From the NCBI GenBank assembly GCA_022432975.1, contig CM039512.1, positions 32,572,545 to 32,636,544 on the forward strand: a DNA stretch of 64,000 nt. Reading direction: 5' to 3'. Positions 36,641 to 47,900 of this stretch are shown here, in pieces; position 1 is the first letter of the stretch; each line of letters starts with the position of its first letter. Under the pieces are notes generated by a model. The model saw only the letters and a program-made list of their open reading frames with translations, was not told where the DNA came from and ran no database searches. Position numbers and translations under genes: made by a program. Source of the DNA: Begonia masoniana. Lineage: Eukaryota > Streptophyta > Magnoliopsida > Cucurbitales > Begoniaceae.

Positions 36641-38033
36641 TTTTGCTAGGTTCTGACTCTAAACTTCTTCGCAAGTCATTCCCTTTTCTTCCTCAATGGT
36701 GATTAACATGAGATACAACAAAAGAATCCTAATCAAATTGATTGAACTTCATCTTCAAGGAGCTTTTCTCGATTTCCCACGTAACCATGAGTTTTGCCAA
36801 ATTCTGTATCTCTTGGTTGTGGCACTTCTCCAATCTCCTTTCTTGTTATATATATAATAGCAGTTTTCTATTTTATATATATATATATATATATAATTTG
36901 AAAAGCTCATTACTCGAATCGAAAGGGCTTTTTTTGCTTACTAGTCATCGAGAACTCTTTCAACAGCAGCCTAATCTCCCAACAAGCTCAAAAAAAATTG
37001 AGATCAAGTTATAACCTGCAAAATAAAAGAGAAGTATAATAGATGGTTAACTGTCATGGTTGTGACCTAGTGATAGGTTCTTGTGGCACATCTTTTTAGT
37101 TTTTTATTTAAAAAACAATTAGTTTGTGAGAAAAATATAATGCATAGATTTATATTAATCAAATTTTTTTTTACCATTTTAAAACAGGTTTCACAAGCTA
37201 TCAGTGAGACAGATTCACAAACATTGCTACATACATAAGTAGATATAAACCAAAATATGCCTTTATCATTTTTTGTAGAAAACAACCACAATTAAAATAA
37301 GGTTACTCACGGACCTTTGCACATCAATTTCCCACATGACGAATAAAAGAATGGCAATGATTCATAGATACAGTCCACAATGTAAGACAAAAAGAAAGGA
37401 CAGTCTAAAAACTAGTCAATCTGGTATCAAACATTACAACTAAAACACCCTAGCCATGTTTAGTGATTCGAACCCAAGGATATGTCATCACTATCCAATC
37501 CAACTTCAAACATGCAAACAAAATACTTTCACACAGTACAATTTGCAATGAAGCAGACTCCGGTTGTTTTGGTTGTTTAATCATAATGCAGTCTAAAAGA
37601 ACCAAATGACCCACTAAACAAAGGGCCAAACAATGTCCAAAACTATCGAAATTTTGTTCCGCATATATATATATATATATATATATATCATGCATGTATA
37701 AAATAAACGTGTATAACTTGTGTATGTATAGAATAAAAACTGACACGATATTAAATATGACATGTCGAGTTTTATATGTGATAACTAACAAAATATAGGT
37801 TTTGAAAACCATAATGCAATATAATACAACAGAGAGACCCCTACCTCAATAACGACTAGCTAGAACGAGATATCAAGAATAGGGATTGAGATCACAAATA
37901 TCGTCAAAATCTACAGCAAAACCAGCGTAAACATCTTAACCAAAACACAAGGGAAAAAGTGGAGGGGTCATATACCGAAACTAGGGACCCAACTAGAAAG
38001 AATCAACAACTAACTCTCGTGAAATTCGTTATG
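36641..38033. other. Intergenic stretch with two AT microsatellites
   Basis: (TA)n at about 36867-36893 and (AT)n at about 37663-37688. Small open frames here have no recognisable features. No RNA gene was seen. Confidence 0.6.
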
Positions 38034-38518
38034 TGTAAAGTCTCCCAGTCCTCCCAGTACAATATTGTCCACTTTGGGCTAGAGCCCGCACAAATTTGTT
38101 CTTGGGGTCAGCCCCAAAACGCATTGTACTAGGTATGGAGGGGAACTCTCTTATGTACCTCCACTGGTATGGGTTAAGCCCTACCGGACCCTCATTGCCT
38201 TCACATGGTAGGCTGTCACAATCTACCCCCTGGGAGCCCGACGTTCTCGTCAGCCACACTTCTGGTTGGGCAGTGGCTCTGATACCATTTGTAACGTCTC
38301 CCAATCCTCCCAGTATAATATTGTCCGCTTTGTGCCAGAGCCTGCATGGATTTGTTCTTGTGGTCAGCCTCAAAATGCGTTGTACTAGGTAGGTAAAAGA
38401 ACTCTACTTATAAATCATACATTTTTCACTCTATCAAACAATGTGAGATTGTGCACCCTCAATGGTATGGACTGGGCCCCACCGGACTTTCATTATCTTC
38501 ACATGGCGGGCTGTCACA
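38034..38518 (-). mobile_element. TRIM retrotransposon with very short internal region
   Basis: Direct LTRs at 38034-38220 (TGTAAAGTCTCCC...GGCTGTCACA) and 38290-38518 (TGTAACGTCTCCC...GGCTGTCACA) flank only 69 bp. On the minus strand that interval has a primer binding site TGGTATCAGAGCCA (38287-38274) next to the right LTR and a purine tract CCAGGGGGTAG (about 38234-38224) next to the left LTR. It is therefore a complete non-coding element on the minus strand. The right LTR has about 42 bp more than the left. Flanks TTATG and TTCTG are a near-matching 5-bp duplication. No 5S-like segment was noticed, so it is not Cassandra. Confidence 0.82.
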
Positions 38519-40908
38519 TTCTGCGGCCATCTAGGGCTCTGTAGAGGTCGACCAACAGTGGTCGACCAGACTCTGTAGGAGTCAATCGAACTCGAACAAC
38601 AATTGACCAAAGATGACGTTTCCAACGATAAAAAAAGCAAAAAGCAAAAAAAAAAAACTCATACCTTTCACTATTTTTTTTACTTCTAATCAACTTACAA
38701 CTCAACATTAATCATAGTTCAACCCATATTACGCAAAAACAACAAAAGATTTTGAGTTTTCAAGTTTGAAATTTAAATCCAACAGTGAACGGAAAATTAA
38801 AGAAGAAAACGAATGAGAACGAGGTTTAGAAATCCAACTTACCGTTGAAGAACCTTCCTAAACTTGAAAGTCGAAACTTGATTTCTCCATGGAATTCCTT
38901 CACTTGCCCACTCTATATGTCTCTTCTCTCTCCTTTCACATATGGTTGAAAGGAAGACCCCCTTCCATTTAAAATATATTTTTTATAATTTAAAAAAAAT
39001 TTATTTAATCTATAAAATATTATATTATATATATTATATATAATCTTTAAATTATGATATGTGCAAATATGAAACATTATTCAAAATTCCTCTAAAAACA
39101 TACTCAAGGAAAATTTTTAATTCACCCAATATTATTTAAGCATTTCACAACGAAGTAACTTCCAAAATCTATCGATTGGACGGTTTGACCAAAAGATTTA
39201 CATGTAGCTAATCGTTAACATTTTATGATAATTCGAGTTAACACATACCTTAAATAGTGTAAAAGAATTGACTTGAGAATTTAATTAACATAAAATTAAC
39301 GAATATTACACCCCCATAGTATAAATATTATTTATTTTGTATTTTGACTCATGGTTTGACGGGTTTTTTAGATACTTGCCTGGTACAACTCTTTTTTAGT
39401 TTTCGGTACTGGTGATTTCTCTTATTTGCCTGTGATTTTTACTTGTTAGGTTTTGTAAGTAATATCTTAATGTTCCTTCTGTACTTTTCTTTTTTCCATA
39501 TTCACATGTCAATATGGCAACTAGAAATTTAAGTTTGGTTCTAGTTCAATTCCTCTCCCATCCTCAGTTCGACAGAATTATTGTGCAAAAGTTTCAAATG
39601 AGGTTATGTTTTTAATCCATTTTAATTTTGAAATGTTTAATAATTCTAATTATTAAATAAAAGTGTAGTACCTTATTCTCATCCTATTATTATTTTTTCA
39701 ATACCAACATGTTGGCATGTCCACGCCACATTGTGTTTCAAATCACATGTCCATGTCTATACCTTATAGACATGCAAAAAACGAAAGGGTAGTTCTTTTT
39801 AAAATTATTTTGTTCTTTTAAATTGCATAGAATCTCGAGTTGCCATGTGAGTAGCAATAGAATTTACAAAATTTTGAAAATAAGAACAAAGATTTTCTTA
39901 TGATTATCATTATTTCTAAGTTTTTAAAAATATTAATATCACCTCTCTTGATTTTGTAGGCATCAATGATAAATATTTTTAAAGAACAAAAAACATTTGG
40001 AAGAGAAAATAGGAAAGAGAGCAATTAACACTGAGACTTCTTTGTAAAATCCTTATGGGAGAAAATTATAAAAAAAAAAAAAAAATCCCTATTAAATCAA
40101 AATTACAGAGGAGTTTCTTGTGTAGCTATAATAAACAAAACCTAGTGAACTACCGTGAAAAAAATGAAATAAATAGGGTTAATAACGTAAGGACTGCACA
40201 CCCGAGTACCATATGCGAAATCATTGGAGGGATAATAGTATCGAGTATGGTAGACCAATTTTTCTGCTCTGTTCACAATTTCTTGAAAAATCTGTGATTC
40301 GATTTTTCAATTATGAACAATAATGTGAGCCTCTTTTTCGTTATAATAATTATTTTTAAATCAAATAAATAATTTTGAAAATAAAAACAGATAGGGCCCT
40401 GGACCCTGGTTTTAGCCATTAAAATGATCGTTGACAACTTTGGTTAACTACTTTGGTTTCCAGTTGTTTCCTTTTTTTCCCATGAATTTCTAGAAAAAAG
40501 AATAATATCCCAACTTGGAAAAAAAACAAATGAAAATACGAGCAATCAATCTTCGGATTGATTTCATGTACCCATATCAATTTTTTTTTTAATTTATTTA
40601 TTTTTTAATAAATATTTTAAAGAGATGAAATCTCCCTGCTTTCTTCTCCGGATTCTGGGGTTTGCATACCCTTTTCTCTGATGCAATCCGCCGCACAGTT
40701 TGATAGATTATGGACTTTTTTTGTCTTTTTGTTTCAACAAACAACAAAAGAATATTCCTAACTACGATGGTTTGACTTTTGATCATGTTTTTTTTTTTTT
40801 TTTTGGTTGTAATGTTTATAACCCATAACGTCTGAATCCCTCTTCATGTTTAATCATTTCCTGATTGGCTGACTCCATAGCTAAGAAATTGAAATAGAGA
40901 AGAAGAAG
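38519..40908. other. Intergenic and presumed promoter region of the P450 gene
   Basis: AT-rich. A short inverted repeat GGTCGACCA...TGGTCGACC lies at about 38545-38566. No gene was recognised, and open frames at 39818-40024 and 40055-40297 have no family features. The last few hundred bases should hold the promoter of the downstream P450, but no TATA box can be fixed with confidence among the T-rich tracts. Confidence 0.5.
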
Positions 40909-43307
40909 ATGGATTATATTTATCTTCACTCTCTGCTGCTCGTATTCCTTCTTTCCATTCTTTTCTTCTTCGTCGTCTTCTACAAGCACAGATCTCGTCA
41001 ATTTTCCGGCATAAATGCTCCTCCGGGAAGCATGGGGTACCCTGTAATCGGAGAGAGCTTGGCCTTCTTGTCCGCCGGCTGGAGAGGTCATCCTGAAAAG
41101 TTTGTGCTGGACAGGATGAACAAGCTCGGGTCTGCCATTTTCAAGACCTCCATTATAGGTGTTAAAACGGTTGTTTTTTGTGGGCCTTCTTGCAACAAGT
41201 TCTTGTTTTCTAATGAGAACAAGCTGGTGGTTGCATGGTGGCCTGACGCTGTCTACAAGATCTTCCCTTCCACTGGTCAGACGTCCTCCATTGAAGAAGC
41301 TTGGAAGCTTAAAAAGCTTCTCCCTCAGTTTCTCAACCCTCAAGCTCTTCGAGGATACGTTGAAGTCATGGACTCCATAGCTGATAAACATTTTTCTTCC
41401 TTCTGGGAGAACAAGGATGAAGTTGTCGTCTGCCCACTCACAAAGAAGTATGATTATAGCATTTCTGTTTTACTTATTAATGATACTCTTTCGAGTGATA
41501 TCTTTGTCTTTTAACTCCTGTTGATTTCACATTTTTATAGATTCAAAAAAAGCAGAAAAATAATAGAACAAAAGTATAAATTTTTCTTAATAGATTTGTA
41601 ATGATATCGAAAGGATCGGGCCAATTGGCATGAGATCACAACCCACCATGGTGATTCCACAGTTATAGGCTGTAAAAATGTGGGGCGTACGGCCGCAATA
41701 TGAATCTTGTTTATTTTATAATTTTTACCCAGAATTTTTATTTATGTATTTGTCCTACGTACAAATTCTTCTAGATATCTTGATTTTAATTGTTAATTTT
41801 TCTTTTTTGTTCGTGACTTTTTACATGTTAAAGTTTTTCACGTAAAATCTCAGTGTTCGTTTTTTGTATTCATGTTTCTACAATCGGTCAAATGAATGTC
41901 AATTAAGATATCTCTTTAGTTTTGTAAATTTTCACTTTCTTTGCCAATAATTTGTATATGACTTTGAACATGCATGGGGAGTCAAATCATAGTTTTTAAT
42001 ATAAGACGTGGAGTTTTTTTGTATGTTTTTGAATCTTTTTATCATTTTTTTATTCCACAAAGTAGACTAAATTAGAGTTTGATTTTTAACCTTTTCATAA
42101 TGCAGTTACACCTTTTCGCTGGCTTGCCGGTTGTTCGTTGGCTTTGAGGAGCCAGAAAACCTCTCAAAACTTTCCGACCCATTCAACGTGCTGGCACGTG
42201 GAATCTTTTCATTTCCGATCAACTTTCCGGGCACAGCATTCAACCGAGCGATCAAGGCATCAGAGGAAATAAGGAAGGAGCTGAAAGTCATTATCTGGAA
42301 GAGAAAGGTGGATCTTGCAGAGGGAGTGGCATCGCCAACACAAGACATACTTTCTCACATGCTTGTCGCTTGCGATGAGAAGGGTCAGTTCATGAATGAG
42401 TCTGAAATTGCAGACAAGATTCTCGTGATGTTGCTCGGCGGCCACGACACAGCCAGTTCTGTCTGTACCTCTATCGTCAAATTTCTTGCTCATTTTCCTC
42501 AAGTATACGACTCCGTCTACCAAGGTATAAAGACAATACATACATATATATATATAGGTGCATATGGATACACATTTTATTTATCGCATGCGTATGGAAG
42601 ACGTAGAATAACACATAGCTCGACATTCGTTGAGATCTTTACGTTTAAAAAGGGTGCCTTTCAACGTTCAATTTTGTCTTTCTTATCGTATATTTTATTA
42701 TATTAACAATGTAGAACAAATGGAGATAGCAAAATCAAAAGGTGAGGGAGAATCGTTGAACTGGAAAGACATTCAGAAGATGAGGTATTCATGGAACGTA
42801 GCCTGTGAAGCCATGAGACTTGCACCTCCACTTCAAGGAGCTTTCAGACAAGTCATTCAAGACTTCTCCTTTAATGGATTTTCTATTCCAAAAAACTGGA
42901 AGGTATTAATTATACACAAATCAATGTAAACTAATTATCTTATACAAAATGTGACCAAATGACTGGTTATCATATCTCTTGTAATCTTTACAATTGTGAA
43001 GGTTTATTGGAGTGCAAACTCGACCCATCAAAATCCCGATTACTTTGCGGATCCGTACAAATTCGACCCGACAAGATTTGACGGCGAGGGCCCTGCTCCC
43101 TTCACGTTTGTTCCGTTCGGAGGGGGGCCGCGGATGTGTCCGGGAAGGGAGTATGCTCGGCTGGAAATACTAGTTTTCATGCACCATCTGGTGAAGAGGT
43201 TCAGATGGGAAATGGTGATTCCGGGGGAGAAGATGACCTTCAATCCAATGCCCACGCCTTCCAAGGGTCTTCCCATTCGCTTACTTTCTCCCAAAATAAC
43301 TACATGA
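40909..43307 (+). CDS. CYP716: Cytochrome P450, CYP716 family (four exons)
   Basis: Exons 40909-41447, 42106-42524, 42715-42902 and 43002-43307 join in frame to 483 residues, the usual size. All introns are GT..AG. Features: N-terminal membrane anchor (about residues 3-25), hinge [16 protein letters not shown]716-type motifs ([31 protein letters not shown]), I-helix GGHDTASS, K-helix EAMR, PERF-type FDPTRF and the haem loop [10 protein letters not shown] with its Cys ligand. CYP716 enzymes oxidise triterpene scaffolds such as beta-amyrin, often at C-28, on the ER membrane with electrons from P450 reductase. Family is sure; substrate and position are inference. No terpenoid gene neighbour is seen. 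No disabling change was found. Confidence 0.9.
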
Positions 43308-44990
43308 TTAAACATCATTTTCTTTTGTGCTACTTCACATTTACTCAATATTCATAGTCTAAGTACTCCTCTTTTGTGCCTAAATAAAATTAGGGTAAGA
43401 TATATTTTACACTCTCATCTTCGTCAATTAATATAATATTGTCTGTTTTGTACCTAATGCTGCACAACTTTGTTTTTAAATTTTACTTGGAGAACTATTA
43501 TACTAGTTGAAGATGAAATCAGACCCTACAACTATACTCAGAAATGTGAGATTTTGATATCATCACTTAGCAATGGGTCCAAGACCTAACAAGAATGGAC
43601 TATAACACTCATATTTTAGAGTTTATTTAATTTTTATTTTATCATATTAAGTCCTTATAATAATCTTTCATTCAATTTTTATCAATAAATTTCACGTGTC
43701 ATCTTATTTTTGAATTGCACATGTTAATGTCAACTACAATATCACATTTTTGTTGAAATAAATTTTAATTGATCAATTTAACTCTCATTAGCAATTGACT
43801 TCATTCTTACAAATACTCAAATCGAATATAAAATAGTAAGTCAAACATGATGAATAAAGACAGGCGACACTAGTAAGTGAACTTATTTATCGATGAAAAC
43901 TGACCAAAAAAATCATTTAAAATAAAATTGAAACTATAAAAACTTCATTCAAAAAAATTTAAAGGATGAAAACTAAATCGAGACGAATAACAAAATGGGA
44001 TCAGCAATAGTACATTTTACCCATAAAAATACTATTTGGCATGCTAACGTCCTCAAATTATGAGAAAATTAGAATTCCTACCATCCAACTTGAATTCAAC
44101 TAAAACTCATGTCTTCTCAAGATTTCAATCTAATTCATGATTCTTGAAGAAAATAATTCTTTCCTCATTCAAATCTCAATATCCTATTTTTTATTGTTTC
44201 ATACCAAACACCCTACTCTCTTTTCATCTAAATCACAAATCAACCTGTTAGTTTTAGTCAACTTACAGAGCACTACAACAAGGAATTGGTAAAGAAACAA
44301 ACGGAGTTTTCAAATAAATATGTGAGACAACCCTCGTAAATAGAAAAAAATTACAATGACACGAGGAAAGCTGTTCTTGATGAAACTACAAGACAAACAT
44401 AACAACCATGTAAAAAAGGCTAATATTTAAAATCTCGAAATCACCTAACATCTTAAAACTTAGTAATTATCAATCCCCAAAAACCATGGCAAAAGCATGG
44501 AACAGCCCCACTATTTAATATTAGCTATTTGGCACTTCTTGTTTATCATTTTTTATTGATTTTAACAACCTTCAAATGCATTGACTTTATAACCAAGAGT
44601 AATGTTAGGCTATAGGGAGCATGCATCACAAATACATTGACTCTAATCTCAAAAGATAGACTAAGATTCTATTTCAATCTTTGTATTGAGCTAATCAATA
44701 CATTTATTAAACTAAGTTACTTCTCATCTATAAGCAAACCAAACACACCACTTGTACAAAATTAACGATAAACTTTATACTTACATGCAAGACGATTCCT
44801 TGGATCTGAAGAAACCTCAATCCAACGAAGAAAATACTCCAGCAAGAGATATTGTATCTCTGACAGAACTCAATCAGATAATGAAGTGGAATTTTGAAAT
44901 GAATTTGAGTAGGAAGAAAGATGGAACAAGTACACGATAATACAAGATAATTGAAAAAACGCACGGTGCCTTCGAGATAGAATGCTTATC
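43308..44990. other. Intergenic stretch between the P450 and the TASH3-like gene
   Basis: The two genes converge, so both 3' UTRs should lie here. At about 43425-43620, ATATAATATTGTCTGTTTTG and following words loosely resemble the TRIM LTR at 38290, suggesting a decayed copy. No gene was recognised in the rest. Confidence 0.45.
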
Positions 44991-47900
44991 TCACGATTGA
45001 TTGACGTATAAGACGGGGACCAGACCGGCCATTTTACCATCCCTCCCTCGACGCTTTTTCTTTACCTACAACAATCATGGAAAAGTGAGTGAGCATGAAA
45101 ATGGTGAGTTTCAGTTTGGAGGTACAAATGCATAGCCATTATTGAGTGCCATTATGTGAGTTGTGGTTGAAAGTCTAAACGAATTAGCTGATCTTTAATT
45201 TACGTAAATAAAGGTGAAAGATAGAGATTTGTGGTTTTTATGTTTGAGCCCATCAATTTCTTGGAAATACTTATGTAAAACCAACCATCCACTTCGTATT
45301 CGATTTCAACCTCTTCTCCAGAAGTTAGATTTAACTGCAGAAATAATATTAGTTACCCATAAAAATGTTGAAAATTGATTTAAAATTAGTATTTTGAATA
45401 AGTCATCAACGTTTAAGTTAGTTTTCTATTTTCATGGGTTTAGTAGTTCCACTATAAGTTAGTTTTCTTTTAGTGGAACACGTTCTGTTTTAGTGGGTCA
45501 GTTGTAATCCTTTAAATTATGGTTGTTTTTCAGATTAATTGAATGTGCAAGCAGCAAGATTTGCTTTCCTCTGTTCGTTGATAAATTTTCTCCAACATTT
45601 GTGGTATCAGAGCGAGGTTCGTTTGAAACTGGGCGTGAAAAAATTATGGCAACCAATGGGAATGTTGCAAGTATTTCTTAGCCATCAATTCCAGTATTCA
45701 CAGGTCAAAGTTATGAGTTTTGGAGTATCAAGATGAAGACTCTATTCAAGTCACAAGATTTATGGGACCTGGTTGAAAATGGGTATCATGATCCAGACGA
45801 AGAGGCAAGGTTGAGAGAAAATAGAAGGAAGGACTCAAAAGCATTGTTCTTCATTCAGCAAGCTGTTCACGAGTCAATTTTCTCAAAAATTGCAGCAGCA
45901 AATACAGCCAAAGAAGCTTGGACGACTTTGCAAACATCGTTCCAAGGCTCTTCAAAAGTAATAATGGTGAAGCTTCAATCTCTACGTCGAGAGTTTGAAA
46001 CATTGCAAATGAAGAATGGAGAATCGGTGCAAGATCTCATGACTAGGGTGTCTGGAGTTGTTAATCAAATGCGATCTTTTGGGGAGAATATATCTGATGA
46101 AATTGTTGTTGCAAAGGTACTACGGAGTTTAACACCAAAATTTGATCATGTAGTAGCAGCTATTGAAGAATCTAAAGACCTAGCCATGTACTCATTTGAT
46201 GAATTAATGGGATCTTTACAATCTCATGAATCGAGATTAACTAGATCGGAAGAAAAGAATGAAGAGAAGGCCTTTCATGTGAAGGGGGAGACATCAATTC
46301 AAAAAAATGAGCACACGAAGTCAAGTAATAGAGGACGTGGTAGAGGTGGATTTCGTGGGAGAGGTTATCGCGGCAGAGGAAGAGGTGACATGCAACAATT
46401 TGAAGGGCATCGTAATGAAACCTACAGAAACAACAAGAAAGATGTTCAATGTTATTATTGCAATCGGTTTGGGCATGTAAAAGCTGATTGTTGGAAGAGA
46501 GAAAAACAAGCCAATTACATAGAACAAGAGGAGGAAGACCTTAAACTCTTTATGGCTTATCATGAAGACACAGCTACATCACAAAATATGTGGTTTTTAG
46601 ACAGCGGGTGTTCTAATCACATGTCAGGAATAAAATTATTGTTTAAGGAGCTTGATGAGTCTTACAAACAAAAAGTGAAGCTTGGAGATGACAAACAAAT
46701 GCAAGTGGAAGGAAAAGGCACCGTAGCAGTGAGCAATAGCTATGGTAATACAAAGCTTCTTTACAATGTTTATTTTATTCCTACTTTATCTCAAAACTTG
46801 CTGAGCGTTGGACAACTAATCAGCAGTGGTTATTCTATCTTGTTTGATGATTCATCTTGTGTGATTAGAGACAAAAAATCTGATCAGATTATTGTTGACG
46901 TTCGCATGACGCCAAACAAATTATTTCCACTTGAGATTACTAATGTTGTAAACCACGCACTTGCTGTCAAAGAAGCTGATGAATCCAGATTATGGCATTT
47001 ACGGTATGGGCATTTGAATGTAAAAGGTTTGCAATTGTTAAATCGTAAGGAAATGGTTTTTGGATTGCCTAAAATTGATTCTATGGGTATATGTGAAGGC
47101 TGCATTTATGGAAAGCAATGTAAAAAACCATTTCCTGTGGGCAAATCTATAAGAGCATCTCAATGTCTTGAACTTATACATGCTGATTTATGTGGTCCCA
47201 TGAAAACTCATTCATTTGGTGGGAGTAGATATTTTTTGTTATTTACAGATGACTATAGCAGGATGAGCTGGGTGTATTTTCAGCAATCAAAGTCTGAGAC
47301 ATTTGAAAACTTCAAAAAATTCAAAAGTCTTGTGGAGAAGCAAAGTGGAGGTTGCATCAAGGTATTGCGTACAGACAGAGGTGGCGAGTTCGTGTCACAA
47401 GAGTTTAATCTCTTTTGCGAGAAACAAGGTTTAAAAAGAGAGCTAACAGCTCCTTATACTCCAGAACAGAATGGCATTGCTGAACGAAAAAATCGAACTG
47501 TAGTAGAGATGGCTAGAAGCTTGTTGAAAGCCAAAAGACTTCCAGATCAGCTTTGGGGAGAAGCTGTAGCAACTTCAGTATACTTGCTGAATTTATCACC
47601 AACAAAAGCTGTTTTAAATCAAACACCATATGAAGCTTGGTGTGGGAGAAAACCTTCAGTAAGTCATTTAAAAATTTTTGGTTGTGTTGCTTATGCTTTA
47701 GTCGACTCACATTCTCGTAGTAAACTTGATGAAAAATCAACAAAATGTATATTTGTTGGTTATTGTTCTCAATCTAAAGCACATAGGTTGTATGATCCTT
47801 GTTGTGGCAAAGTAATTATCAACAGGAATGTAGTGTTTGATGAGGAAGCAAGCTGGACTTGGGATAAAAATACAGGAGGTGTTCATTTTGAAATTTCAAA

